A program made the translations under genes and the position numbers. The notes beneath the pieces are model-generated. The model did not search any database, had not been told where the DNA came from, and saw nothing but the letters and a program-made list of their open reading frames with translations. DNA of 64,000 bases from Scenedesmus sp. ARA3 (Eukaryota; Chlorophyta; Chlorophyceae; Sphaeropleales; Scenedesmaceae): contig RWJK01001684.1 of NCBI GenBank assembly GCA_004335835.1, positions 34,085 to 98,084 of the forward strand, in the 5' to 3' direction. This document shows positions 26,701 through 38,164 of this stretch, one piece after another. Numbering within the stretch: the first letter of the stretch is position 1; every line of letters starts with the position of its first letter.

Positions 26701-29700
26701 TGCTGTGGCTTGCAGGAAACTACTTTCAAGCCGCACCAAGTGCTGGGAGGTGACCAGTGAGTCAGAGTTGATGACGACTCGGTTGACCACTTTTTGTGCC
26801 AGGGTGTTGTTGCCTATTACGTCAGCCTGCAATGCAGGCAGCAGGCAGGCAGAGCAGGGTGTTTGCAGGACCAACCAGGGGATTTGCAGGAGCAGCAGGG
26901 TGTTTGCAAGAAAAAACAGCGGAGTTTTTGCAGGAACAGCAGGGTGTTTGCAAGTACCCTATGAGCGGGATGCGGGGCTTCTGCTACGCTCGCAGTGTGT
27001 GTTGCTAGTGTACTTGCATGCTTTCGCATGCAATTTTTCCTCTGCCAACACACCTCCCAGACAGTTGTGCCCACGCCCGAGGCAAGCCAGCCTGCCTGGC
27101 TCTTGATGTCTTTGTCCTGAGCACTGAAGGCAAAACCTGCACAGCAGCAGCAGAAGCAGCATCCATTTGGTCACAGATTGCAGCTGGTACTGCACAGGAG
27201 ACTGCAGCTCCATAGTTACGGTGTAGTGTGCGCTGTGCTGCAGCTGCTGTGAACTGCTGACCAGCACCCATGCATGTGTGGTTGAATGCTGCGCTTGCAG
27301 GAGCCACAAGCAGGAGCCGGTTGCAAGCCAACTGCCAAACCGCCTTGCAATACGCAAAAAACATAAACATCAGCCACACCTGCACAACATTTTCTTCACT
27401 TCAGCCCATGCCTGACTAACTATTTGCTGGCTTGTGCCCGCCGACTGTCACAGCAAACATCAACAGATCAGCCACATCTGCACACATCCGCCACACCCAC
27501 TCTCACCCCAGTACTGCAGGAATTCCACCTCCCGCTGGGAGGCCACTACCAGGGTGCAGTTGTTGGTGCTGATGCGTGGCGAGTTCCTGCAAGGCAGCAG
27601 GCACACAGCACCTGAGTTCCTGCAAGCCTCAGCTGTCGTCTGTTGTGTGAGCCCAAGGGAGGCGTAATTCACTGGCTGATCACACAGCGACAGTTGTGCC
27701 ACATGTTCACATGTTAGTCTCCTACAAGACGTTACAGACTCCCCAGGCCTTGCAGCTGAGGCAGCTTGAGCAGCAGCAAGCCTGCGCTGTGCTGCATGCC
27801 ACATAGCACAGCAGCTGTAGTTGGCTGTGAGCCGCGATTGACTGCATGTGACAGCAGCAGTACGTGCAGAGAGCAAGGACCCACCTGTCCCAAAAGAAGA
27901 ACCACATGTTGATGCTTGCAACCAAGCTGAGGCCAGGCGTGCCGCTCTGAGCAGATAAGCTGCAACATGGCATCGTGCAGGCAGAACAGGGTCAAGCACA
28001 GAAAGGCAAGATGCAGCAGAAAGGCAAGATGCAGCAGAACCGGAATAGTTTGCGTTGGCGCAAAGGATGATGTGCTGCTCAAGAGCCAGTTGAGTGTGCA
28101 GCACAACTGCTGCAGGAGCTGTCTCAGACGCTGCTCGAGTGTGCAGTAACAATGCTGCAGCAGCTGTTCCACGCGCTGCTCGAGTGTGCAGTTCAACTGC
28201 TGCAGCAGCTGTCGCACTTGCTGCTTGAGTGTGCAGTGCAACTGCTGCAACAGCTGTCCCAGCAAGTTCCATCTGGTAAGCTTGCTGATGAAACTTCTGC
28301 AGCCCCACTAATGAACACAACCTGCGCACAGCTGCTGCTTCTCATAGCCCACCTGTTGCCTAGCCCCATGTTTTCAAGCACCAGCTCGTCAAACGTTACG
28401 TTTGACCACTGCCCGGTCAACGCCACCTGGTTGACCCTGCTGCCAAAGTCAACGCCGGTCAACGCCCCTGCTTGACCGGCCATGAACAGGGGGCGGTTGA
28501 TGCTCATCATCTCGCCTCCCTCTGGCAGCAGTTGCCCCCAGGAGATGTTGGTTGCTAGCAGCATATAAAAAGGCACAGGTGTGTCCAGCACCATGTAGGT
28601 TTCAAGCACTGCAACGAAGCTGCTGTTGGTTACGCCAAGGAGGTAGTTCACACCCCCCACCGCTGCTGCTGCTGCTGTTCTGGCTGGCGTTGGTGCAGCT
28701 GTTGCTGCTGCAGGCTTCAAAAAGATGCCCACACCGGCCATCTGAGCACCGCCAAGCTCCCCGGAAACAACTGCGAATGATGAGTTGTCCTGCAAGCACA
28801 TTTGCAGAGTCAGCTGTCAGCAATACAATGTGCCTGCCATGCAGTGTTGTGAGGGGATTGAGTGGAACAAGGATCTGTGCAGCTGCACAGCGAGGTGCTG
28901 CAGGCAGAACTGCTGCGTGGTAACTAACATGAAAGCCCTACGGCCCCTGTGCAGCCATTACAGTTGCTGCTGCAAGCATACACAACCGACATGCTGCCAT
29001 AGCTACAACACTGTTCAGGAGCAGCAGGTACAGCAGGCAGCATGCATTAATCAATTGCCGTATCAGCCTATGCTACTCCAGCTGCCGCACCGTGAACACG
29101 TCCAGGGACCAGTCTGCCACACGCTGCTGTATGCTGCTTTCACTGACAGCAGCGTCCAGCACAGCTGCGGCTTGCTGCATGTCCGCTGTTTCAAACAGGA
29201 AAATGACGTTAGTCATGCGCACGCCCCGGGGTACTGCCTGGCCAAACAGCGGCCGCAGCAGCAGCTGCTGAAGCGAGGCTCCCGGCTGCAGCCATGCCGA
29301 AGCAGGCACTAGCAGCTGCACGTCCCTCACTACTGCTTCAACCAGCGATCCTGCAAGCTCTGCGGCAGCAAGGCAGCAAGTAACGTGTTACTGTCTAAAC
29401 AGCCCATGCAAATCAATGCGAAGGCGAACTTTTGGTGTAGTAATGGTACAGTTTGTGCATGCAGTGACAGTGTGGTGTGATGCAGGAGCAACAAGGTGTA
29501 TGTTGTTGCCGCTGCTGCTGCTGCTGCTGCTGCTGCTCCTGCCACAGCTGCTGCTGTGCCATGCCACGCTTGTTCATGAGCAATACTGACAGCTATGCCT
29601 ACCTTCAAACGCGGGTGCAGTCTTTTGTTGGATGATCGCGCTGCTGGCGCCCTGTGAAGCTGAGAAGGGTGTCCCTCTCAGCAGAAGCCTGCTGTCTGGT

Positions 29701-29885
29701 TCAGTAGTCCCTAGCAAGGCGTCCCACGGCTGAATAACGCAGCCGTTGACCGAGCCCACATCAATAATAATGTCGTCCCTGGCTACTGTCTGGCCGGGGC
29801 AGGGCAGGAGAGCTGAGGCATGCAGGACCGGCAGCAGCAACAACAAGAGGACCGCCAGCTGCCGCGATCCGCCCAGCTTCCACAT
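14708..29885 (-). CDS. Receptor-like protein kinase, single-pass, TKL-type
   Basis: Exons: 29885-29603, 29350-29091, 28789-28353, 27959-27885, 27586-27507, 27136-27054, 26826-26737, 26320-26204, 25833-25016, 24363-24233, 23629-23512, 23441-22340, 21970-21778, 20651-20490, 19754-19632, 19112-18867, 18536-18456, 18025-17923, 15790-15649, 15224-14708. All phases match except 24233 to 23629, where a small exon is probably missing. The product, about 1720 residues, has a signal peptide (MWKLGGSRQLAVLLLLLLPV), an ectodomain of about 880 residues with several NxS/T sites that I do not recognise, a membrane helix near 23140-23217 followed by RARRH, then a kinase at about residues 1185-1565. Kinase motifs: GQGGFGVVY, VAVK, HSDLKASNVLL, DFG, APE, SDVYAYGILLWEL, RPTF. 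HRD reads HSD, so it is not an RD kinase. It should phosphorylate Ser/Thr substrates at the plasma membrane; the ligand is unknown. Confidence 0.85.
15649..16450 (-). repeat. Acceptor array of the penultimate kinase exon (five extra heads)
   Basis: The intact exon is 15790-15649. Its acceptor and first 15 or so codons (DVPQPLLGHCVINKQ) recur upstream in the intron near 15950, 16080, 16200, 16315 and 16450. Each keeps the AG and the stretch up to the Gln-Leu codons, then diverges. A second segment (GTGTTGTGAGTACCAGCATA) is co-duplicated between several copies. Confidence 0.85.
16513..16691. mobile_element. Fold-back (MITE-like) element in a kinase-gene intron
   Basis: An imperfect inverted repeat of about 75-80 bp per arm with a loop of about 20 bp. 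The left arm reads ACTTTTGTGAA ... AATGTTCTA ... TGCCTCTAGTGAA; the right arm carries the reverse complements in mirror order. It is more AT-rich than its surroundings. No protein and no clear target-site duplication is visible, so transposition is inferred from shape alone. Confidence 0.5.
16770..18025 (-). repeat. Donor array of the kinase APE exon (eight extra exon tails)
   Basis: The intact exon is 18025-17923. Its last 15 or so codons (LLWELATNSKPFAG) recur in the downstream intron at about 17751, 17581, 17411, 17318, 17221, 17044, 16950 and 16778. Steps are 181, 170, 170, 93, 97, 177, 94 and 172 bp, that is one or two units of roughly 90 bp. All copies keep GCAG|GT or a close variant. 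Divergence increases in the most distal copies (16950, 16778) and in the 17318 copy. Confidence 0.9.
19112..19232 (-). repeat. Truncated head copy of the kinase catalytic-loop exon
   Basis: About 19195-19232 repeats the acceptor and first codons (NKVLRPQRLK, decayed from NKVLHSDLKAS) of the exon that starts at 19112. Confidence 0.6.
19520..20225 (-). repeat. Arrays on both sides of kinase exon 19754-19632
   Basis: Four extra acceptor-plus-head copies (GTLRDALNAHLLVD) lie upstream in the transcript, ending near 19870, 19968, 20062 and 20222. One extra donor-side tail (HVACAMQYLQK) lies at about 19520-19565. The head copies keep CTGCAG|G or TGCAG|G acceptors. Confidence 0.85.
20490..21320 (-). 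repeat. Acceptor array of kinase exon 20651-20490, with an N gap
   Basis: Three extra copies of acceptor plus the first 22 or so codons (EAAIGSSMCHPNLVAVYS) end near 20905, 21149 and 21315. The intron spacer (GGGTTAGGGCGAGTGAGTGA type) is duplicated too. The 50-N gap 21204-21253 lies inside this array. Confidence 0.85.
21204..21253. other. Assembly gap of 50 N
   Basis: A run of 50 N lies between two near-identical repeat units, so copy number here is not reliable. Confidence 1.
21530..22230 (-). repeat. Arrays on both sides of the kinase VAVK exon
   Basis: The intact exon is 21970-21778. Two truncated heads (RGTWHGADVAV...) lie upstream, near 22030-22110 and 22170-22225. One truncated tail (ASASCVRQRKQA... 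then the donor) is at about 21531-21625. Confidence 0.8.
23720..24560 (-). repeat. Arrays on both sides of kinase ectodomain exon 24363-24233
   Basis: Donor-side tails (GKPVDVHIELDDG, then GTGCGT) recur at about 23965-24065 and 23728-23785. Acceptor-side heads (RSNYVNMTGVQLLL) recur at about 24405-24455 and 24490-24545, with further decayed traces (GGGGCCAGCAGCA) near 24580 and 24675. Confidence 0.8.
24905..24958 (-). repeat. Truncated tail copy of the exon ending at 25016
   Basis: A 94-bp tandem step repeats the last codons and the donor (TPDVLTILMWSVTR, then GTGAGG) of the large ectodomain exon. Confidence 0.75.
25090..25290 (-). repeat. In-frame intra-exon duplication (GRRLL repeats)
   Basis: Within the coding exon, a unit of about 26-28 residues (GFGRRLLAPHT plus a poly-Ala tract, then GFGRRLLGPHT, then GLGRRLQQQ) is repeated about three times. 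Here the duplication stays in frame, unlike the junction arrays. Confidence 0.8.
26857..26955. repeat. Short minisatellite in a kinase intron
   Basis: About five degenerate copies of a 20-24 bp unit (GCAGGGTGTTTGCAGGA type) lie just upstream, in transcript order, of the exon starting at 26826. Confidence 0.7.
28088..28262 (-). repeat. 45-bp tandem repeat in a kinase intron
   Basis: Four units start near 28091, 28136, 28181 and 28226, each exactly 45 bp (GAGTGTGCAGT ... CTGCAGCAGCTGT). The minus frame is open through all of them and would encode a 15-residue repeat (AAAAVELHTRAARGT type). It lies between exons 28353 and 27959. Confidence 0.8.
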
Positions 29886-31208
29886 ACTACCCGGTTACTA
29901 CGAGCATCGTTGCTGATATGCTGCTGTCGGGCCCGTGCGATACAGTCACCGCCCGGGATGAGCTGCAAGTATGTCGACACTAGCAACGCTTGTTTCTCAT
30001 GATCGTGGTTTCCAGAACAAGCAGAACAAGCATGATTGCTTCCATGGGCAAGGTCTCCACATGTTTGTGCTGTCTGTTCGTACACTGCCAGTGCTTGAAC
30101 CGCTGTCACCCTCAGCAATGCTGACACACTTCTGCTTGATTTCCGGGTCTGCAGCATTGCGCTGCAGGCGGGTATGCCATCACAAACAACGCTTGACAGG
30201 TGTCCAGTGCAATTCAACGTGGCACAGACAGGCACACGCAGCTTGTCCTGGGTGCATCTGCCCTGTACAGTACGTATTGCCAACAACATGAGGTGCACAT
30301 GCCATGACGGAGAAGCGCACATGGTCTGCCAACCTGTCCAGCCTTAAATTGCATGCTCCGGACCTCTCTCGGACAGTGAATGATACAATGAAACTGCATC
30401 TTATTTGCACTTCATTTGCTGCCAAATGCCTAGCAGACGCACCTGTGGAATAAGCCACTGAAGGCATGCAGGCTGCCGGGATGCATGCAAGTTCTGCATC
30501 TATGCAGACATTGTTTTAGAGGATAAATCTTGCCAACCTGTAGCGGAGTGCCCTGAGTATGATCTAATTACCGCCTCCCGCCCAGGCATTGTCAACCTGC
30601 AGGTCACCTCAAGTCCGTCACCATCAAGTTGACAGCTGTCACCAGGTGGCGCACGTACTGCGGGACTCAAGGTGCAACGGATAATAGAGTGTGTAAAATC
30701 TTTTGAGTTACGAAACGACGTTGCACTTTCACTGTTATTCGCGCTCATGATGCGCAGCTGCAGCAGGAACTGTTGCTAGCTGCACAGCGCCGCCTGGCGC
30801 TGCTGGTCTGCTCAGGCTCAGCACGGATCGCACAGTCCCCAAGGTGCATCGGATACGAGTGTAACCGCACTTCAGCGTATCACGTGCTTGGATAAGTGTT
30901 TGGCGTTCGGATCTCAAACAGCTTGGGGTTGTCACCTGGTGATGTGTGTTCTGAGTGGGTCGCACCAGCAAGTGGGTTTAGGTGCACATACAGTGACGAT
31001 AGTTGGTGCGAGCTTGATTTCCAATACTTAGTCTAACGTATGTCGGCGAACATTGCTTGTTCGCTTGCTGCATATTGGAAACCGAAGGCGGTCCTGCACT
31101 ACATTGACACGCAAGAAAGGAAGCTCCTCCACCTGCCATAAAAGTCCGATTATAGTTTAGTCGTAAAACAAGTGGAGGAACTAACGACGACGACATGAGC
31201 CGCTAGGA
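29886..31208. promoter_or_regulatory. Divergent intergenic region, kinase gene and 31209 gene
   Basis: About 1.3 kb between two divergent start codons, so it should contain both promoters. I see no clear TATA box or gene. A degenerate two-copy segment (AAGGTGCA.CGGATA) occurs near 30670 and 30840. Confidence 0.4.
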
Positions 31209-34200
31209 ATGCAGAAGAGCAGTAGCTATGGAGAGAAGTGCATGCCAGGTGAGAATGGACTCGACGAAGCGATTTTAGGTTTACTACAAGAACATGTAAA
31301 ACCACCACTCATTAGGGAGCTTGTTTCCTTGCCAGGGTGCAAAGAAAGTGTTTTCCCGGGTTGTCCCGCCAAGAACATTGCCCTGCCAACATCCAGCCCA
31401 AACAGCTCATGCACAAGTCAAACGGCCGTGCATTGTATCTTCTTCAGCGCAGGCGAGCTGCAGATTAACTCCAGGCAGGACGTCTTTCAAGCTGCAGCAG
31501 CATCCAGGCTGCAGCCAGGCAGCAGCACCCAACAGCAGGCACCCATAGCAGCACCCTGGGCAGGCTTCAGCGCTTCCGGGCGATTCTCACCAGATTCTGC
31601 GGCACCCAGCAGCAACACAGGCACACTCAGCAGCACTAACAGCAGAATCAGCAACAGCAGCAGGTCGCTCCACCCGCCAAGCAGCAGCAGCGCTGCATCC
31701 ATGGTCCACATTCCTGCAAGCCGCAGCAGCCCAATGCTGGCGGACTGCAATCATCAGCCTGTTATTGACACACGGGAGGTGCTTGGCCTGGCCCCTCCCA
31801 GCCCCCGCATGGTCTCACCACGCTCTGACACAGCAAGCAGAGTGGGCCTTGCAGGACAGAGCCTGGCCAGGGGCATGGCAGCTGCTCGCATCCTGGAGGC
31901 ACGGACCCCAGGCAGCAGGAGCTTTGCAACGCAGCGCAGCAACAGGTCACCCACCAACAGTGCCAGGGAGGGCTCAAGGTCTCCGCGAGAACGTAAGCGC
32001 ACAGCCCCCCTTGCGCATCAGCATCACTAATCGTGCTGTGGCTAGCAGCAGCAGGCTTCGCCCAGGCACAACCACTGCATCACAAATCGTATTGTCGCTG
32101 CACGAGCATCCACTGCTCAATCGGCACAGCATGGTGGTGTTACACATTGAACTAGCATCTGAACATCAGCGTTCCTGCAAACTTTGCCTGGTGCAGGGAG
32201 CCCGCCTAAGAGCCCCAGAGGTGCACATTTGGCGGACGGCTCGGCCAGCAGCAGCAGTTCATCACGCAACCTGCAGCTGCAGCCGTGGCAGATCAATGCA
32301 GAGCTCATCACCAGCAGTGTGGAGGAGTCAAGGAACAGCAAGCTGCGCACTGCGCCAGCAGGTGGCAAGGTGGGTAGAAGCAGCAGCAGTGTCAGCAGTG
32401 GGGCTACCACCATCGGCATACATGGCCTCACTCCACATATGTGCTCATAGACAACACATGGTGTGGTTGCTGCATGTGTTGCGCATGTTTGCAACGAATG
32501 TGCATCCATGCAATGTTACTTCTGCCTGTTTGTTAAAATTGCTGCCCATGATTTGTTGTGCTGCAACACAGTCCACCAAGGGTGAGGGGCTGCTCGGGGC
32601 GCCTGCAAAGGAGGCCACCGCAGTGACAACACCACATACAGCTGTGGCAGCTGACTGCAGTGTCAACAGCAGTACACCAGCCATCTCTACCAGCGGCGCA
32701 GCTGACATAGCTGCTGCAGAGCAAGCAGCAGCAGCAGCTGTTGGAGTCGACAGTGCAGCTGCGTCAGCCAGCAGAGACGGCAGCAACAACCTGCAGCAAC
32801 AGCAGGATGGACTTGCTAGGCTGAGCAAAGGCAGTGCTGCTGCAGCAGCAGCAGTTGGTGATCTGCAGGTCAATCAGCAGCAGCAGCAGCAGCCACAGCA
32901 GGGCGCAACCGGCGCAGCTCCGGACAGCTCCCCAGGCACCGCAGTCGACAGCTCATGTCAGCTGAGGGCAGCAGGGCTGCAGCAGTTGCCTGCAGGGGGC
33001 AGACAACCTCGCAAGGCAGCAAAGAAGAAGGGTGTGTTTGCGTGCTGCTTTGGGGGCGGAGCGCAGTCAGATGAGGAGAAAGAGCACAAGCCAGCAGCAG
33101 CGTCAGTCCCCAGGAGCGCAACGCCACCAGCAGCAGCACCAGCAGGGGCGGCAGCGCCTGCAGCGGCTGTGGCGCCACCTGTTGATGTTGCAACTGAGTT
33201 TGCGGTGGCAGCTGACGGGGCGCCAGGACTGCAGGAGCTGCCTCAGCAGCCATCAGCAGGTCCGCAAGTCAACGGCGCAGTAGCCGCAGCAGCTGCAGCA
33301 GGCCCAGCCCTCAGCATCAATAGCGGCAGCCGCAGCAGCGAGGTGTGGGGCCTAGCAGGGCAGCAGGAGGCCCAAGCACAGGAGTCAGCGGGTGCACCTG
33401 CTGCTGCTGCTGCTGCACATGGTAGTGCGGTACACCCAGACGAGCTCCAGCTTGCAGGAAAGGGGGTTAGGGCTGACAAGATGGAAGCCTGCAACGCTGT
33501 TGGAGCAGAGGACGCATTCAGCATCAAGGCACACCACTATGTGGTGAGTAGCAGGATTTCATGCCAAGCACTTCTTGGCTGTTGGTTGTCCGACATGTTG
33601 CTATTTTGGCGTTGCTTCTTACAGCATTTGCGGATGGTCATGTGCAGTGCTTGACTACTGCAGGCACAGCAGTGCACTCTATGCCATGCACAGCGCAAGT
33701 GTGCCATGGCATGCACTGACGCCCACATGGCACAGCCGCTGTGCCGCAATATTGTCACGCTGCTAGTAACAATGTCATATTGTTCTGTTGCTGCAGGGTG
33801 TGCCTAGCGACACCAGTGCCATCTCAGCATTTGTGTTTGGGCCTGCCGGGCTCCATGGCACGTATGCGCACAACCAATGCCCAAGCGACAGCTGCGGCTC
33901 CTCAGCGGGCGACTCCTCTTCCTATGCAGTGTCATGCAGCTCACTGGGTCCCTCATACGGGGGCACCAACAGGGCTGGTGCTGCTGTGTCGTCTGAAGCT
34001 GGGCAGCTTCAGCAGTATGGAGCTGCAGGGGGCGCTGGCGTGCTGACTCACCGCATGTCATCTGGGCGGCGGTTCAGCCGGCAGGGCTCAAGGATGCGGC
34101 AGACATCAAGTGAGTGCCAGAGCAGCTGCTTGGCTGACTTTTTTGGCATGGAGCAGACGCCGCGCAGATATGCTCCAGGGCGGCCACAGCCAACAGATTG

Positions 34201-37071
34201 TGAATATCCTATCAGATTGTGAATATCTTATCACTGATATTGCAGCAACTCCATCATACTATACTATATTGGCAACCTGGTCTTTCCTGCTGCTGCTGCA
34301 GAGAGCACCCGGGAGTCGCTTGATGGTGATGCGGGCAGTGCCGCCAAGTACCCTGTGCTCTTTGCGCCGCCGCCAGCCACTGCTGGCCCAATGGGACCCA
34401 CAGCTGCAGCACATGCAGCACCTGGCAGCAGCAGCAGCACGGCAGACTGGAGGCAGCCGCAGCTGCGCAGCGGCAGCCCAGGCGCCACCTTGGCCGGGCG
34501 CAGCACCGCAGCCAGCAGCAGCTCCCACAGAAGTGGCAGGAAGGGCCAGCGCCCATCCCTGCCTGCTGCTGCTGCTGCGCCGAAGGTCACGCCCTGGGCC
34601 AACCTGGAGCAGCAGATCAGCGAGCGGCAGAGCCTGCAGCAGCAGCAGCTGGAGAAGCAGCTGGCGGTGGAGCGGCGGCTGGCAGAGCAGCAGGCGCTGC
34701 TTAAGCAGCAGCTGGAGGCGCTGCGGCAGATGCGCTCGCGCAGCCCGTCGCCAATGCGCGGCACAAATCATAGCTCTGTTGCAACGTCTGGCGGCTGCTC
34801 ATCGGTGTATGGGCTGAACAGCAATAGTACATGTGGTGGCCGCAGTGCTGGATCCCGCAGCGGGTCGCCGAGCCACCACCGGCTTGGTGCCGGCAGCAGG
34901 GCTGGGCGCAGCCGCAGCCCGGCGCCAGGAGGCGGCAGCAGCGCTGCTGCTGTCGGCAGCTCTGTGGTGAATGTGGGGGACCTGCTGGGCTCTGCTGGCG
35001 CTGCGCAGCACAGCAGCAGGCATGTGACGCCACAGAGGAGCAGGAGGGATGATATGATGCCCAACCACCACCAGCAGCAGCAGCAGGATATGTTCTGCAT
35101 GCAGCAGCAGGGGCAGCCCATGGAGGGTGTTGCGCCCCTGGCAGCGGCAGGAAGCAAAAAGCAGCTGCGAGCTGCAGCAGAGAGTCTGCTGACTAGCCTG
35201 GAGCATGGGACGCCAATGTGCCCTGATGCTTTGGCAAGCCTGCTGGGCGCCTGCAATGACCCGGCTGCAGCCTCAGCAGCTGCCACACTGGCAGCAAGCA
35301 CAACAGCAGCGCAGGAGGTGGCAGCACTGCAGGGGCAGCCAGGGAGGACAGCAGCTGGGGTTGCAGCAGTGCTTGGATATGGTGGCTCTGCAAGTGCTAT
35401 GCCGGTTGGAATGCAGCTTGCAAGCCCGGCACAGGACGGCCGCACGCAGCAGCAGGTAGCTGCCGGCAGCAGCAGCAGCAGCAGCAGCAGCACACAGCCC
35501 AAGAAGAAGCCATTTGTGCTAGTACTTCCAGGGCATGACACAGCCACACCCAACCAGCAGCAGCAGCAGCAGCAGCAAGCCATTGCAAGGAGCAGCAGCA
35601 GGAGCACCGCCGGCGGCAGCGCTGGCAGCAGCACCTTCAAGATCCCCAAGGGCCTGCTCTCCCTGAGCTTCAAGAAGAAGAGCCCTAAACCGCCCAGCCA
35701 GCAGCGCCCTAAGACCTACCGCGCCTTCTACCGCCAGCCAGGCATGTCGCCCAAAGCTCCAGCTGTCAAGTACTCCAGCTTCAAGCTGTCTGCAAAGCTG
35801 CTGCACCCGAAGCTGCCTAACAGCCCGCGGCTGATGCTGATCAGCCCATCGAGCCGCTTCAACAGCCGCCGCATTTTGGCGGGCCTCAACAGCACGGCAG
35901 CGCAGCAGGCGGCTGCAGATGCAGACCCGGCACTGCCAGGTGTGGAGGGGTTTGGGGTTGAGGCGCTGGCAGCGATGAAGGATGCTTGCAGGGTCAACGC
36001 ACTGGCGGCAGCCGGCATGTTCAGGGGCACCAGCAGCAGCAGCGCGGGGTGGAGCTTGCGGACGCAGCAGAGCTTTGCAGTGAGTGGCGAGGTGAATGCA
36101 GACGCAGCAGATGAGGAGACGGCAGGGACGTCGGCGCCCAACCCGGCGGTGCTCTGCACGACAGATTCGACTGCGCAGCTGCACTGCGGCTTGGGTAGCG
36201 CATTGGCTGGCTTGGGCAGCGCTGCGGGAGCGGCAGCAGCGGCTGTTGCTGCTGCTGTGGCGCAGGCGCAAGCTGCTGCCTTGTCAAATAATACTGCAAG
36301 CCCAGCAGCAGGCAGAACTGGTGGTTCTCCAGCATCCTCCTCGCCACATACATCAGTCCCGGCGAGTCCCAAGCAGCCAGCCTCACCAGCAAGCCGTTCA
36401 GCAGCAGCAGCAGCAGCAGCAGGAAGGCGCCCCGGCAGTGCAAGCCCCAGCAAGCCACCTGCATATGTGCCTGTGAGACGTGCCACTGCAGATGTTGCCG
36501 GCCTGCAGCGCAGCAGCCCAGTGCAAGGCAGGACTGCAGGCAGCCAGGCGGCAGGCGCAGGCGGGGGCTATGGCAAGGGAGCAGCAGCAGCAGCCGGCAG
36601 CAGCAGCAGCAGCGTGGCAGGGCCGAGGCGTGCAACTGTGGATGCTGGGTCAAAGGGCTCACTGCACATGATGAGCCGCAACAGCTACTTGCAAGTGAGA
36701 GCCACACATGGCATCGGACACTTGGAACATGTGCAACCCCAGATATGCACAATGTGCATTACTGTTGTTTCAACTGCAAACTTTATATGGTCCTTATCTG
36801 GCCTTGCTGCACTGTTGTTGTCCGCTTTGCAGTTCTTGAAGCACGGCCCCCCTGACGCGGCAGGCGGCAAGGCTAGCGCAGCCAAGGGCGCCGCAAGCTC
36901 ACCGCCTGCAGCAACAGGCAAGGTTGCAGCAGATACAGCTGCGCTACAGCCCCAGCAGCAGCAGCAGGGGGCAGCTGCTGCTGAAGGGCTGCCGTCTCCG
37001 GCTTCTCCAGGGGCGCTGGCAGCAGCCAGCGGCAGCAACAGCTTCAGCCAGAGCCCAGCAGGAGGCTCCAA

Positions 37072-37103
<32 letters not shown>

Positions 37104-37862
37104 AGGCGGCAGCAAGGCAGGCTGCCTCACAGATTGCATCACTAGCGCTCAGCTCTATGCTTGGCAGGAGCAGCGGCAGGGACAGTTACGGCAGTGAGGG
37201 CGTGAGTGAGCTGGGAGGCACCCTGAGTGAGCTCGGCAGTGCTGGGGGCCAGGGTCTGTATGAGGGGCCATCCAGTGTTTGGAGTGCAGGGGGTGTAGGC
37301 AGTGAGGGTGGGACGCCGTCCGAGTATGCGGCGCGCTCGGCGGCAGCAGCAGCAGTGGCAGCGGTGTCTGCTGCTGCAGATGCCAGGGCTGCGGAGGCGC
37401 GTGCTGCGGCGGAGGCGGCACTGCTGGCGGCGGGTGTGCAGATGTCTGTGAGCATTGCGCCGCAGGCACATACGGTGACGCCTGTGTATGCTGACCGGGC
37501 TCCTGCAAACGGGCAGCAGGCGGCAACCGCAGGGCTGGGAGGTGTGGCGGTTCGTATGCCTGCTGGCAGCAGCAATGTGATGGGGGAGAGGGGCTTGCAG
37601 CAGGGGCAGCTTGGCACTCAGCTGGAGCAGCTGCGCTGGGAGAAGGCCCTGCAGGAGGAGCAGCAGCGCCAGCAGGAGCGCCATCTGCTGCAGCAGCTGC
37701 AGCAGCAGCAGCTCCAGCAACAGCAGCAACAGCAGCAGCTCCAGCAGCAGCTGCAGCAGCAGCAGCTGGACAGCCAGCAGCAGCAGCAGGCACTGATTCA
37801 GCAGCTGCAGCAGCTAGTGTTGCTCCAGCAGCAGCAGTCTGGCGCAGTGCCGCTGCAGGCAC

Positions 37863-37901
<39 letters not shown>

Positions 37902-38004
37902 TGCTGTCAGCTCCATCACTGGCATGGCAGCTGCAGCCTCAGCAGGTGCAGCAAATGCTGCCAGTGCAGCAACAGCAGCAGCCAGGATGGCAGGCGGCAT
38001 TCCT

Positions 38005-38057
<53 letters not shown>

Positions 38058-38164
38058 CAACCCCTCCTCTGAGCCCAAGCCAGCACCAGGGATCTTGGGG
38101 CAGGGCTGCTGCTGTGTCTCCATGCCAGCTTGGTAGCCCAGGTGCACCAGGGTTTGGGTGTTAA
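31209..38164 (+). CDS. Large Ser/Ala/Gln-rich protein, unknown function
   Basis: Seven exons with consistent phases: 31209-31248, 31453-31992, 32197-32369, 32572-33543, 33797-34109, 34302-36694 and 36833-38164, giving 1920 residues. It is mostly low complexity. Notable parts are a basic-cysteine motif KKKGVFACCFGGG (near 33025-33063), a Glu/Gln/Arg helix likely to form a coiled coil near 34600-34730 (LEKQLAVERRLAEQQ), a basic block near 35640-35880 with KSPKPPSQQRPKTYRAFYRQ, and a poly-Gln C terminus with 16 pure CAG codons near 38008-38055. There is no signal peptide, membrane helix or recognisable catalytic domain. A scaffold or regulatory role is possible but not shown. The first exon encodes only 13 codons before CCAG|GTGAGA. 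Confidence 0.8.

Noticed and set aside
36695..36832. Membrane helix within the 1920-residue protein
   Set aside because: It is bounded by GTGAGA and TTTGCAG, so most likely an intron; kept only as a possible retention isoform.
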